Assembly (NCBI RefSeq): GCF_014648915.1
Contig: NZ_BMSA01000001.1
Span: forward strand, 620,001-684,000
Reading direction: 5' to 3'
Length of the DNA stretch: 64,000 bases
Origin: Streptomyces phaeofaciens
Lineage (GTDB): Bacteria; Actinomycetota; Actinomycetes; Streptomycetales; Streptomycetaceae
This document shows positions 33,401 through 41,682 of this stretch, piece after piece (position 1 is the stretch's first letter; the number at the start of each line of letters is the position of its first letter). Both the position numbers and the translations under genes were made by a program. A model generated the notes under the pieces. The model did not search any database. It saw nothing but the letters and a program-made list of their open reading frames with translations, and was not told the DNA's origin.

Positions 33401-34177
33401 TCAGGCGGTGATGACCGAGACGTTCGCCGCCTCGATCGCGGCGAGTTCGCCCCGTGGCGCCGATGCGTCGGTGACGAGGGTGTGCAGCGCGGTGACGGGG
33501 GCGACGAAGGCGTGGGCGGTGTGGGCGAGCTTGCTGCCGTCGGCCGCCGCGACGATCCGGCGTGCCGAGCCGATGGCCGCCTGCTTGACGGCGGCGTCGT
33601 CGAGGTCGTAGGCCGTCAGTCCCTGGTCCGCCGCGAGGCCGCAGCATCCGAGGACGGCGGTGTCGAAGCGCAGGGCCGCGAGCGAGGCGAGGGCGAGCGG
33701 CCCGGTGAGGGCTCCTTCGCCGGGGCGGGGCCGGCCGCCCGGTACCAGGAGGGTGGTCTGCCCGGGGTTCTCGCCGAGGGTGTGAATGGCCTGGAGCGAC
33801 AGGGGCATCACCGTCAGCCGCCGGCCGCGCAGCGCCCTGGCGACCTCCAGGCAGGTGGTGCCGCTGTCCAGGACGACCGTCTCCCCGTCGGCGATCAGCG
33901 CGGCGACCTCCGCGGCGATCCTGGCCTTGCCCTCCGTGCCGTCGTGCGCGCGCAGGGCGAAGGGGGGTTCCTCGCCCCGCAGGACCGTGCTGCGGGCTCC
34001 GCCGCGCACGCGCTCCAGCACGCCCTGGGCGGCGAGGGCGTCCAGATCGCGGCGGATAGTCATCTCGGAGGCTCCGGTGAGGTCGGCCAGCTCGCTCACG
34101 CCGGCGCTGCCCGCCGCCCGCACGGCGTCCCTGATCCGACCGAGGCGGTCTGCGTTACCCATGGCGTGATTCAACAC
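33401..34177 (-). CDS. DeoR-family transcriptional regulator
   Basis: About 258 residues. The HTH reads GSAGVSELADLTGASEMTIR followed by RDLDALAAQGVLERVRGGAR, the DeoR signature; the C-terminal sugar-phosphate-sensing domain includes VVLDSGTTCLEVARAL, LGCCGLAADQGLTAYDLDDA and KQAAIGSARRIVAAADGSK. GGAGG lies six bases before GTG 34177 (GTG 34180 and TTG 34174 are alternatives). It is divergent from an MFS transporter and probably represses it in the absence of a phosphorylated sugar. Confidence 0.88.
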   Translation of the reverse strand: MLNHAMGNADRLGRIRDAVRAAGSAGVSELADLTGASEMTIRRDLDALAAQGVLERVRGGARSTVLRGEEPPFALRAHDGTEGKARIAAEVAALIADGETVVLDSGTTCLEVARALRGRRLTVMPLSLQAIHTLGENPGQTTLLVPGGRPRPGEGALTGPLALASLAALRFDTAVLGCCGLAADQGLTAYDLDDAAVKQAAIGSARRIVAAADGSKLAHTAHAFVAPVTALHTLVTDASAPRGELAAIEAANVSVITA

Positions 34178-34227
34178 CACTCACCTCCGAACAGGAAAGC
34201 TGTGAGAAATGGCTTCTTTCGAACGCG

Positions 34228-34237
34228 GAACATGTTC
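34228..34237. promoter_or_regulatory. GAACATGTTC palindrome in the DeoR/MFS gap
   Basis: A perfect 10-bp palindrome 15 bases upstream of the MFS start, nested in a wider TCGAAC...GTTCGA inverted repeat (from 34219). A candidate DeoR operator overlapping the MFS promoter. Confidence 0.6.
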
Positions 34238-34251
34238 GATATGTTGAGTGC

Positions 34252-35445
34252 ATGGAACGATCACTGCGTGCCGCCCGTGCGGCGACCTTCACGTACTTCA
34301 TCCTCAACGGGACCCTGCTGGGGATGTGGGTCGTGCAGATCCCGCCCATCGAGGAACGCGTCGGCATCAGCCACGCCGTGCTCGGCGGCTTCCTGGTCCT
34401 GCTGGGGCTCGGCGCGTTCGCCGGCATGCAACTGGCCGGCCCGCTCGCCGACCGCCTCGGCACCCGCACGGTCGTTCCCGTCTCCGCCGTGTTCTGCGGC
34501 GCGGCCCTGATACTGCCCGGTCTGGCGGCCGACACCTGGACCCTGGCGGCCGCCCTGTTCGTCTTCGGGTTCGCCAACGGCTGCCTGGACGTCGGGATGA
34601 ACGCCCACGCGGTCCAGGTGGAGAAGGCGTACGGACGTCCCGTGATGTCGGCGTTCCACGCGACGTTCTCCGTCGGCGGCGTGCTCGCCGCCCTCGCCGG
34701 CGCCGCCGCCGCGGGCCTGGGCTGGAGCCCCGCCGCGACCCTGGGCTGCGCCGGCGTCCTCGCGACGCTCGTCGCCCTCGGCGCCGCGCGCGCTCTCCTC
34801 CCCGCCGAAAACGGCTCGGCCACGGCCCCGCCCGACGAGAGCGGCCCGGGGAAGGCGGCCGGACGCCCCGCTCCGGCGCGCATCTGGATCCTGGCCGGGC
34901 TCGCCCTGCTGGTCATGCTCTGCGAGGGAGCCGCCAACGACTGGAGCGTGCTGCACCTGAAGACGGTCCTTGGCGCTTCGGACAGTCTGGCCGCGTTCGC
35001 CTACGGCGCCTTCGCCGCCGCCATGACCGTCGGCCGGCTCCTGGCCGACCGGATCGCGGCCCGCTTCGGCCCCGCCGCGATCGTGCGCCACGGCGCCGCG
35101 ACGGCCGCCGTCGGCATGACCGCCGTGGCCCTCTCCCCGTGGATCCCGCTCGCGCTCGCCGGGTGGGCCCTGTTCGGTGCCGGACTCTCGGGCTGCGTCC
35201 CCCAGTTGTTCAGCGCCGCCGGTCACGCCGACCCCGCGGCGGCCGGTGCCAACGTCTCCCGGGTGGCCGGTCTCGGCTACCTGGGCATGCTCGCCGGGCC
35301 CGCCGTCATCGGCTGGCTCACCCACCTGGTCCCGCTCAACATCACCTTCCTGCTCCCGGCGGCCTTCTGCCTGGTGGCCGCGGCCGCGGCCGGCGTCCTG
35401 CGGGGCCGGCCGGTCACGGAGCCCCAGGCCGCGCAAGCCGTGTGA
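34252..35445 (+). CDS. MFS transporter, FucP/YbjJ-like
   Basis: A 397-residue transporter with about 12 membrane helices. The start MERSLRAARAATFTYFILNG and LADRLGTRTVVPVSAVF, CLDVGMNAHAVQVEKAYGRP and MSAFHATFSVGGVLAAL resemble the YbjJ/FucP branch rather than drug exporters. It is divergent from a DeoR regulator, which suggests a sugar or related polyol as substrate. Its TGA ends one base before the stop codon of the opposing VOC gene, so the convergent genes abut with no spacer. Confidence 0.85.
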   Translation: MERSLRAARAATFTYFILNGTLLGMWVVQIPPIEERVGISHAVLGGFLVLLGLGAFAGMQLAGPLADRLGTRTVVPVSAVFCGAALILPGLAADTWTLAAALFVFGFANGCLDVGMNAHAVQVEKAYGRPVMSAFHATFSVGGVLAALAGAAAAGLGWSPAATLGCAGVLATLVALGAARALLPAENGSATAPPDESGPGKAAGRPAPARIWILAGLALLVMLCEGAANDWSVLHLKTVLGASDSLAAFAYGAFAAAMTVGRLLADRIAARFGPAAIVRHGAATAAVGMTAVALSPWIPLALAGWALFGAGLSGCVPQLFSAAGHADPAAAGANVSRVAGLGYLGMLAGPAVIGWLTHLVPLNITFLLPAAFCLVAAAAAGVLRGRPVTEPQAAQAV

Positions 35446-35817
35446 CTACATTCCCTGGACGACGGAGAGCACATTGCCGGCGGGATCGGTGAACCACGCG
35501 ATCAGCGGGCCCTCGCTGCGGAAGATGCCCTTGTCGTCGGGCTCGAGATGGTCGTAGCGCTCGAACCGCACGCCCTTGCCGCTCAGTTCGTCGACCGCCG
35601 CCTCGATGTCGTCGACGGGGAAGTTGAGCGTGGTGTACGTGGCCGGGGTGTGGTCGGACTTGGGGTAGACCATGATGTCCCGGTCCCCCGCGAGGTGCAG
35701 GGTCAGAAGATCGTTCTCCACGGACACCCGCAGACCGAGCGTCTCGCCGTAGAACTCTTTGGCCGCTTCGAGGTCGTTCACCGAGAAGCTGCTGAACGCC
35801 TTGGTCGTACCGAACAT
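35446..35817 (-). CDS. VOC-family (glyoxalase/bleomycin-resistance-like) protein
   Basis: A 123-residue single VOC fold: FSSFSVNDLEAAKEFYGETL, then LGLRVSVENDLLTLHLAG, and WFTDPAGNVLSVVQ at the end. The first metal-ligand position is not His, so it may not be a classical glyoxalase. GGAGG precedes ATG 35817. The substrate is unknown; convergent with the MFS gene. Confidence 0.85.
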   Translation of the reverse strand: MFGTTKAFSSFSVNDLEAAKEFYGETLGLRVSVENDLLTLHLAGDRDIMVYPKSDHTPATYTTLNFPVDDIEAAVDELSGKGVRFERYDHLEPDDKGIFRSEGPLIAWFTDPAGNVLSVVQGM

Positions 35818-35880
35818 GTGCGCCTCCGGGGAGGGGTTCCTTGACTTCAGTCTCCTCCGTCGCCGAGCGGCTCGCCCGCC

Positions 35881-38109
35881 TCAGGGGGCGTGCCGGCCCG
35901 CCGTGCCGGGAAGGCCGGCCTCGACGCGGGAGAGCTGGGAGGCCAGGCTCGTCAGCCAGACGTCGAGGTCGATCAGCGTCGGCAGCGGCGGTGGGGGCGG
36001 CCGCGAGGCCGGCGGCCCGTCGCCGGCCTGCTCCTCGACCAGCGGCGGCCCGTCGCCTGCCTGCTCCTCGACCGGTGCCCCGGGCCGGTCCGGAGGGTGT
36101 CGCCCGCCGTCCCGCTCCCCGGTGCACAGGGCGGCCAGCCGGTCGGTGGTTCGGGCCGTCGCCCGGGCGTCGTCAAGGGCCCGCCGCGCCGCGTCGGGCG
36201 GCAGAGCGCTCGTGGGCAGGTCGAAGCGCGGCAGCCACTGGGCGCCGAGCAGGACCTGGTGGACCGCGATGAGCAGGCCGTGCCAGTCGGCGCCGGAGGC
36301 GTCGGCGGCCGGTTCGCTGCGGAACTGGGCATAGGCGGACTCGGCCAGACGCAGCCGGTGCAGGGCGGGCCATGTCTGCGGGGGCGGCGCCGAACCGGGC
36401 GGCAGGGCCGTCAGCGTCTGGGCGGTGCCCTCGATCAGCGGCCCGCACTCCCGCAACAGCCCCGCCATGGTCCTGCGCACCTCGCGGCGGGCACCGGTCG
36501 GCCAGGCGAGCATCGCGCACAGCAGACCGATGGCGCTGCCGGTCACCACGTCCACGATCCGCGCCTCGGCCAGTTGCCAGGAGGCCGCGGCGATCTGGGC
36601 GAAGGCGGTGGCCACCACCAGCGTGAACAGCGCCTGGGCCCAGACGATCCCGAACAACGGCCCGAGCGCGAAGGCGAGCAGCATGGCCGGCGCGAGGATC
36701 GCGGCGTACGCGTCCGTGTGCTGTCCCACGCCGATGAGCAGGGCGCCCGCCGTCACGGCGCCCACGAGATTGCCGGCCACCGCCGCGCGAATGGCCGCCC
36801 AGGTCTGCCCGACGGTGGTCCTGCTCAGGGTCAGCACCGCCAGCAGCACCCAGAACCCGTGGGTCAGGTCGAGCGAACCGGCGACCAGCCGGGCCGCGCC
36901 GAGGGCGAGGGCGATCCGCACGGCGTTGTGGAACTCCACCGACCGGAGGGTCATGTTGCCGAGGAACCGGCGCAGCCACAGCCGGGCCGTGCTCGCCTCC
37001 GTGTACCAGAACAGTTCCCGCGGCTCGATCGGCGGCGTGCGCCGGCCGTCGAGGCCGACCTGGACGGAGATCTCCAGGACGCGCACCGACTCGGCGATCG
37101 CCAGCAGCGCCGCCTGCCGCCGCAGGACCGGCACCGGCACCGGCGTCGGCACCTCGGCGGCCCGCCCCGCGACCTGCCGTACCCGCATCCGCTGGAAGGC
37201 GCCGATCGCCTCGTCCAGGCGCTGTGGTTTGTCGGCGGCCCGGCCCCTGCGCAGGGCCTCGGCGCAGTCGCCGCACAGGGACGCCACCCGCGGCAGCAGC
37301 CAGGGGGACGCCGGATCGATACGGTCCCCGGCTTTCGGGCCGGCCCGGCCGTCGGTGCGGGCTTCGCCGCGCAGAAGCTGCTCCAGTTGCCCCGTCTCGG
37401 TGAGATGGGCCAGCTGTTCGAGCAGCCGACGGGCCGCCGAACCCGCCTGGGACAGGGCGCGGGCCGCCCGGCCCGGCCCCGCGGGGCGTTCCGCGGGCGG
37501 GACGTTCGACAGCCGCAGCCGTGCGCCGTGCGCGCGCAGTTCCTCGGGCGGCAGGCCGGCGGTGCGGCCGGCGAGGAGGTCGCCCGCCGTCGCCACGGCC
37601 CTCGCGAGGCTGTTCCGGTACGTCTCGCCCGCGGGCCGCGGCAGCAGGAACAGCTCGCACAGCGCCAGCAGTCCCACGCCCACGGTGAGCCCGGCCAGCC
37701 GGAGCCCCAGGGTCTGCGGTGCGTAGGGCGGGAAGCAGGCCAGGATGTAGAAGAGCTGGAGTCCAGGCGCCGCCCCGGCCGGCCGGGGCCCGGCGACGGC
37801 GGCGTAGGCCAGGAGGAAGCCGACGACGAGCATCCCGAGGACCGCCGCCCAGGTCTCCACCGCCAGCACGGTTCCCAGCGTCACCAGCAGCAACCCCACC
37901 GGAAGCGCCCTCAGCATCACGGTGGCCCGTTGCCGCCCCGACCCCGGGATCGGGGACAGCAGCCCGAGGGAGATGGGCGCGAACAGCGCGTACAGGGCCG
38001 GTACCGGTTCGTCGAGCCCGTACACGAAGACGTAGAAGCCCGTGGCCGACGCCAGGGTCACCCGCAGCGACCGGCGCACGATCTCGGTCCGCTCGGCCCC
38101 GCTCTTCAC
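35881..38109 (-). CDS. FUSC-family inner-membrane protein (aromatic acid exporter type)
   Basis: A 742-residue protein with two clusters of about five to six membrane helices: near residues 15-170 (ATGFYVFVYGLDEPVPALYA; ALPVGLLLVTLGTVLAVETW) and about 390-530 (TTVGQTWAAIRAAVAGNLVG; LGPLFGIVWAQALFTLVVAT; ALFTLVVATAFAQIAAASWQ), each followed by a long soluble helical segment. This is the FUSC/YccS/AaeB layout. The C-terminal tail has a duplicated VEEQAGDGPP. Start GTG 38109 follows GCGGGGTAG. Divergent from a TetR regulator across twin operators, so it is likely an inducible efflux component for an aromatic or acidic compound. Confidence 0.85.
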   Translation of the reverse strand: MKSGAERTEIVRRSLRVTLASATGFYVFVYGLDEPVPALYALFAPISLGLLSPIPGSGRQRATVMLRALPVGLLLVTLGTVLAVETWAAVLGMLVVGFLLAYAAVAGPRPAGAAPGLQLFYILACFPPYAPQTLGLRLAGLTVGVGLLALCELFLLPRPAGETYRNSLARAVATAGDLLAGRTAGLPPEELRAHGARLRLSNVPPAERPAGPGRAARALSQAGSAARRLLEQLAHLTETGQLEQLLRGEARTDGRAGPKAGDRIDPASPWLLPRVASLCGDCAEALRRGRAADKPQRLDEAIGAFQRMRVRQVAGRAAEVPTPVPVPVLRRQAALLAIAESVRVLEISVQVGLDGRRTPPIEPRELFWYTEASTARLWLRRFLGNMTLRSVEFHNAVRIALALGAARLVAGSLDLTHGFWVLLAVLTLSRTTVGQTWAAIRAAVAGNLVGAVTAGALLIGVGQHTDAYAAILAPAMLLAFALGPLFGIVWAQALFTLVVATAFAQIAAASWQLAEARIVDVVTGSAIGLLCAMLAWPTGARREVRRTMAGLLRECGPLIEGTAQTLTALPPGSAPPPQTWPALHRLRLAESAYAQFRSEPAADASGADWHGLLIAVHQVLLGAQWLPRFDLPTSALPPDAARRALDDARATARTTDRLAALCTGERDGGRHPPDRPGAPVEEQAGDGPPLVEEQAGDGPPASRPPPPPLPTLIDLDVWLTSLASQLSRVEAGLPGTAGRHAP
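36011..36073 (-). repeat. 33-bp in-frame duplication in the FUSC tail
   Basis: Two 30-base copies (36011 and 36044, one difference) separated by a 33-base period encode VEEQAGDGPP twice near the C-terminus. The period is a multiple of three, so frame is kept. Confidence 0.85.
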
Positions 38110-38322
38110 GGCGCTACCCCGCCGCCCGGCGCTGTCGGACCCACGCGGGCGATCCCGGAGCCACCCGTTCGCGCGACCGGCGAAGACGCAGCGCGCATGA
38201 GCAGGTTCCTCTCGACCCGACGCCGGGGCGGCGCCGTGGGCGGTGGGCCGGACACCCGCCCGCACCCCGCACCCCCATTGTCGGCCGCCCCCGCACGCCC
38301 CGCAGCCCGGCCGAGCCACTTG

Positions 38323-38337
38323 TGTCCCAATGAGACA
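38323..38337. promoter_or_regulatory. TetR operator candidate, copy 1
   Basis: TGTCCCAATGAGACA, an imperfect palindrome (TGTC...GACA arms), 58 bases upstream of the TetR start. It differs from copy 2 at a single base, and lies in the gap divergent to the FUSC gene. Confidence 0.75.
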
Positions 38338-38356
38338 GAAGTCTCGACGCGCCTCA

Positions 38357-38371
38357 TGTCCCATTGAGACA
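38357..38371. promoter_or_regulatory. TetR operator candidate, copy 2
   Basis: TGTCCCATTGAGACA, 34 bases centre to centre from copy 1 and 24 bases before the TetR ATG. The outer flanks are also shared in inverted form (TTGTGTC), supporting a paired binding site for autoregulation. Confidence 0.75.
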
Positions 38372-38394
38372 CAATCGGGTGTAGCCTCGAAGAC

Positions 38395-39117
38395 ATGAAG
38401 GCAACGGAGCCCACCGCCGATCCCGCCGCATCCGCCGATCCGGCCACGTCGGCCGCCCCCGCCGGCGCGGACGGCGTGACCGAGGACCGGCGGCGGCGCA
38501 AGGCGCGGCAGACGCGGAACGCGCTGGCCACGGCCGCGATCGACCTGATCCTGGAACACGGCCTGGCCGCCACCACGGTCGAGGCGATCGCGGAGCGCAC
38601 CGACGTCGCGCGCCGCACGTTCAGCCGGCACTTCACCGGCAAGGAGGACGCCGCGCTGGACTTCGTCCGGGGCGACGGCGACCGGATCAACACACTGCTG
38701 CGCGCCCGCCCCGCCGACGAGCCGCCGCTGGTCGCCTACCGGGCGGCCGTGGCCGGGTGGCTGGCCGACCGGGAGAACCCGGCCTGGCACGTACGCCCCC
38801 GCATGCGCCGGCTGCTGGCCCTGGTGGACCGGGAGCCCGCGCTGTTCGCCGCCTACGAACGCATCCGGGTCGACGCGCAGGAGGAGTCGATCCGCATCCT
38901 CGCCGCCCGCCTCGGCACCGACGACCTCCAGGACGTCCGCCCCGCCGTCGTCGTCGACGCCGCCGCGGGCGTCCTCACCGCCGCGCTGCGCCTCTGGGCG
39001 CGCCGCGCGGACGACCACGACTCGGGCGCCGCAGACCTCGCCGACCTGGTCGAGCGGGCCTACGACGCCCTGACCGACGAGGCCGCCGACGCGGCCCGTC
39101 ACCGACGAGGCCGCTGA
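38395..39117 (+). CDS. TetR-family transcriptional regulator
   Basis: A 240-residue regulator. An Ala/Pro/Thr-rich N-terminal tail of about 30 residues precedes the HTH NALATAAIDLILEHGLAATT then VEAIAERTDVARRTFSRHFT. The C-terminal domain (about 90-235) is of the TetR_C type with YERIRVDAQEESIRILAARL. ATG 38395 is preceded by two TGTCCCAWTGAGACA sites. It leads a probable operon with an SDR and an alcohol dehydrogenase and faces the FUSC gene. Confidence 0.9.
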   Translation: MKATEPTADPAASADPATSAAPAGADGVTEDRRRRKARQTRNALATAAIDLILEHGLAATTVEAIAERTDVARRTFSRHFTGKEDAALDFVRGDGDRINTLLRARPADEPPLVAYRAAVAGWLADRENPAWHVRPRMRRLLALVDREPALFAAYERIRVDAQEESIRILAARLGTDDLQDVRPAVVVDAAAGVLTAALRLWARRADDHDSGAADLADLVERAYDALTDEAADAARHRRGR

Positions 39118-39155
39118 CCGGCCCCGTTCCGCACCACCCAAGAAGTGAGAGCACC

Positions 39156-39944
39156 ATGAGCGACACCAGCACCACGACCCTCCCCGACTACGCCACCGAG
39201 TTCGCCGGCCGCACCGCCCTCGTCACCGGCGCCGCCTCCGGCATCGGCCTGGCCACCGCCCGCCGACTGGGCGCCGGCGGCGCGAACGTCGTCATCGCCG
39301 ACCACAACGTCCAGGGCGCCGAGGAGGCCGCGGCCACGCTGAAGGCCGAGGGCATCAAGGCCGCCGCCGTGGAACTCGACGTGACGCGCCCGGACTCCGT
39401 CGAGGCCGCCGTACGCTTCGCCGTCGACACCTTCGGCGGCCTGCACCTGGCCGTGAACAACGCGGGCATCGGCGGCCCGAGCGCCCCCACCGGCGCGTAC
39501 GACATCGCCGCCTACGACCGCGTCGTGCGCACCAACCTCGACGGCGTCTTCTACTCCCTGCGCCACGAACTGCCCGCCATCGAGGCGGCCGGCACCGGCG
39601 GCGCCATCGTCAACGTGGCCTCCATCCTCGGCTCGGTCGCCTTCGCCGGCTCTCCCGCCTACGTCGCCGCCAAGCACGGCGTGGTCGGACTGACCAAGTC
39701 CGCCGCCGCCGAGTACGCCGCGAAGGGCATCCGCATCAACGCCGTCGGCCCCGGCTTCATCGAGACCCCGCTCCTGAAGGGCATGGACAAGGCGGCCTAC
39801 GACGGCCTCGTCGGCCTGCACCCCGCCGGCCGGCTCGGCCGGTCCGAGGAGGTCGCCGAGCTGATCGTCTTCCTGCTGTCCGACCGGGCCTCGTTCGTGC
39901 ACGGCAGCTACCACCTGGTCGACGGCGCCTACACCGCCGTCTGA
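39156..39944 (+). CDS. Short-chain dehydrogenase/reductase
   Basis: A 262-residue classical SDR. Cofactor motif TALVTGAASGIGLATARR (TGxxxGxG), NNAG in LHLAVNNAGIGG, catalytic Ser in NVASILGSVAFAGSP, and YVAAKHG (YxxxK) form the complete set. An acidic residue at the end of beta-2 (VVIADHN) predicts NAD preference. It sits 38 bases after the TetR stop and 36 bases before the alcohol dehydrogenase, so both likely act on the inducing compound. Substrate unknown. Confidence 0.93.
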   Translation: MSDTSTTTLPDYATEFAGRTALVTGAASGIGLATARRLGAGGANVVIADHNVQGAEEAAATLKAEGIKAAAVELDVTRPDSVEAAVRFAVDTFGGLHLAVNNAGIGGPSAPTGAYDIAAYDRVVRTNLDGVFYSLRHELPAIEAAGTGGAIVNVASILGSVAFAGSPAYVAAKHGVVGLTKSAAAEYAAKGIRINAVGPGFIETPLLKGMDKAAYDGLVGLHPAGRLGRSEEVAELIVFLLSDRASFVHGSYHLVDGAYTAV

Positions 39945-39980
39945 CCACCCCGTACGACCTTCGGACGAAGGAGCACGACC

Positions 39981-41021
39981 ATGAAGGCACTCCAGTACCG
40001 CACCATCGGCGCGCCGCCCGAGGTGGTGACCGTCCCCGACCCCGAGCCCGGCCCCGGGCAGGTCCTGCTGAAGGTCACCGCCGCCGGAGTCTGCCACTCC
40101 GACATCGCGGTGATGAGCTGGCCCGCCGAGGCGTTCCCCTACGAACTGCCGCTCACCCTCGGCCACGAGGGCGTGGGCACGGTCGCCGCGCTGGGCGCCG
40201 GTGTGACCGGGGTGAAGGAGGGCGAGGCGGTCGCCGTCTACGGGCCCTGGGGCTGCGGGACCTGCGTCAAGTGCGCCGAGGGCAAGGAGAACTACTGCCT
40301 GCGCGCCGACGAGCTCGGCATCCGCCCGCCCGGTCTCGGCCGGCCCGGGGCGATGGCCGAGTACCTGCTCGTGGACGACGCCCGCCACCTCGTCCCGCTG
40401 AACGGCCTCGACCCGGTCGCGGCCGTACCGCTGACCGACGCGGGCCTGACGCCGTATCACGCGATCAAGCGGTCGCTGCCCCGGCTGGTGCCGGGCTCGA
40501 CCGCGGTGGTCATCGGCACCGGCGGACTGGGCCATGTCGCCATCCAGTTGCTGCGCGCCCTCACACCCGCCCGGGTGATCGCCCTCGATGTCAGCGAGGA
40601 CAAGCTGCGCCTGGCCCGCGAGGTCGGCGCCCACGAGGCCGTCCTGTCGGACGCCGGGGCCGCCCGGGCGGTCCGTGAACTCACCGGCGGACTCGGCGCC
40701 CAGGCGGTGTTCGACTTCGTCGGCGCGGAGCCCACCGTCCGCACCGCCGGCGCGGTCGCGGCCGTCGAGGGCGAAGTGGCGATCGTCGGCATCGGCGGGG
40801 CGGCACTGCCCGTCGGCTTCGGACACACCCCCTTCGAGGTGTCGGCCTACGCACCGTACTGGGGCAGCCGCGCCGAACTCGTCGAGGTGCTCGAACTGGC
40901 CCGCGCCGGTGCCGTGTCGGTGCACACCGAGACGTTCACCCTCGACGACGCGCCGCTCGCCTACGAGCGACTGCACGCCGGCACGGTCAAGGGACGAGCC
41001 GTCATCCTGCCCCACGGCTGA
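39981..41021 (+). CDS. Zinc-dependent alcohol dehydrogenase (MDR family)
   Basis: A 346-residue medium-chain dehydrogenase. The catalytic zinc ligands appear as GVCHSD and TLGHEGVG; the structural zinc site is GCGTCVKCAEGKENYC with four Cys; the Rossmann motif is VVIGTGGLGHVAIQLLRA, followed by ALDVSEDKLRLA with an Asp predicting NAD. GAAGGAG precedes ATG 39981. It probably oxidises or reduces an alcohol/aldehyde in series with the neighbouring SDR. Confidence 0.93.
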   Translation: MKALQYRTIGAPPEVVTVPDPEPGPGQVLLKVTAAGVCHSDIAVMSWPAEAFPYELPLTLGHEGVGTVAALGAGVTGVKEGEAVAVYGPWGCGTCVKCAEGKENYCLRADELGIRPPGLGRPGAMAEYLLVDDARHLVPLNGLDPVAAVPLTDAGLTPYHAIKRSLPRLVPGSTAVVIGTGGLGHVAIQLLRALTPARVIALDVSEDKLRLAREVGAHEAVLSDAGAARAVRELTGGLGAQAVFDFVGAEPTVRTAGAVAAVEGEVAIVGIGGAALPVGFGHTPFEVSAYAPYWGSRAELVEVLELARAGAVSVHTETFTLDDAPLAYERLHAGTVKGRAVILPHG

Positions 41022-41040
41022 CGCGCCCCGCGCGCACGGA

Positions 41041-41077
41041 CGGCGCGGGCACCGGGACGCGACCGGTGCCCGCGCCG
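41041..41077. terminator. Strong hairpin terminator after the alcohol dehydrogenase
   Basis: A perfect 15-bp stem (CGGCGCGGGCACCGG with its complement) and 7-base loop start 20 bases after the stop codon. It closes the TetR-SDR-ADH unit. Confidence 0.85.
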
Positions 41078-41147
41078 GCCTGTCCGCTCCCTCGGTGGGT
41101 AGGTGAACGGGCAACAGGACACAGCCCGACACCAGGGAGGGACCACG

Positions 41148-41294
41148 ATGAGCAGCCTCATCCGGCGCATCAAGGAGTTCGCCAGGAGCCCGCAGGGGCG
41201 CCGCACGATCGACCAGGCACGGCAGGCCGCCACCGACCCGCGCCGCCGGGCCCAGGCACGCCGCCTGCTGGCCCGACTCCGGACCCGCCGCTGA
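41148..41294 (+). CDS. Small basic conserved hypothetical protein
   Basis: A 48-residue protein, MSSLIRRIKEFARSPQGRRT followed by an Arg-rich helix ending LLARLRTRR. AGGGAGGG precedes ATG 41148. Similar short basic proteins occur widely in Streptomyces; no function is known to me. It follows the ADH terminator and therefore has its own promoter. It could bind nucleic acid or membrane given its charge. Confidence 0.65.
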   Translation: MSSLIRRIKEFARSPQGRRTIDQARQAATDPRRRAQARRLLARLRTRR

Positions 41295-41457
41295 CCACGC
41301 GCACCGACGGCCGGGGTGGGCCGTCGGTGGACGCGATACGCCGGGGTCGGCCGCTGCCGGTGGGGGAGGCGGCCGGGGCCGGCGTCGCGTAGTACGGAGA
41401 GCTCCTCCGTGGTGTCGAAGGCCAGCACATCCCCGGTGCCGGGAGCCCGATGGCGGA

Positions 41458-41682
41458 CTAGCGAGGCCTCCCGGTGTCGGTGGACGCGCACAGTTGCGTA
41501 GGTTCCGTTGCGCCGGAGTACAGCGTCGTCGTACGGACGCAGTCTGCGCTCCCGCAGTCGGGGCACCGCCATTCGGGGTCGGAGCCGGTGCCGAGGAGAG
41601 CGAGCTGATCGGCGGTCAGGGACCGTATGCGGGCGACGACTTCCGTGGGGGTGTCACGTGTCGAGGGTGACTCGTTCCGCAT
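41458..41682 (-). CDS. Small Cys-containing ORF after the radical SAM gene, possible maturase partner
   Basis: A 74-residue ORF overlapping the 3' end of the radical SAM gene by 29 bases, in another frame. Its codons favour G/C in third position. The sequence has a leader-like helical part (TPTEVVARIRSLTADQLALL) and a Cys-rich part WRCPDCGSADCVRTTTLYSG. It could be a RiPP precursor for the adjacent maturase or a small zinc-ribbon protein, but it lacks the repeated aromatic motifs usual for cyclophane precursors. From about 41540 downward another frame (through GDVLAFDTTEELSVLRDA) also looks coding, so a frameshift is possible. Confidence 0.4.
   Translation of the reverse strand: MRNESPSTRDTPTEVVARIRSLTADQLALLGTGSDPEWRCPDCGSADCVRTTTLYSGATEPTQLCASTDTGRPR

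Noticed and set aside
41170..41430. Minus-strand 86-codon frame as RiPP precursor
   Set aside because: Mostly antisense to the small basic gene at 41148, Pro/Gly/Arg-rich, no ribosome-binding site and no leader-like or core-like pattern.
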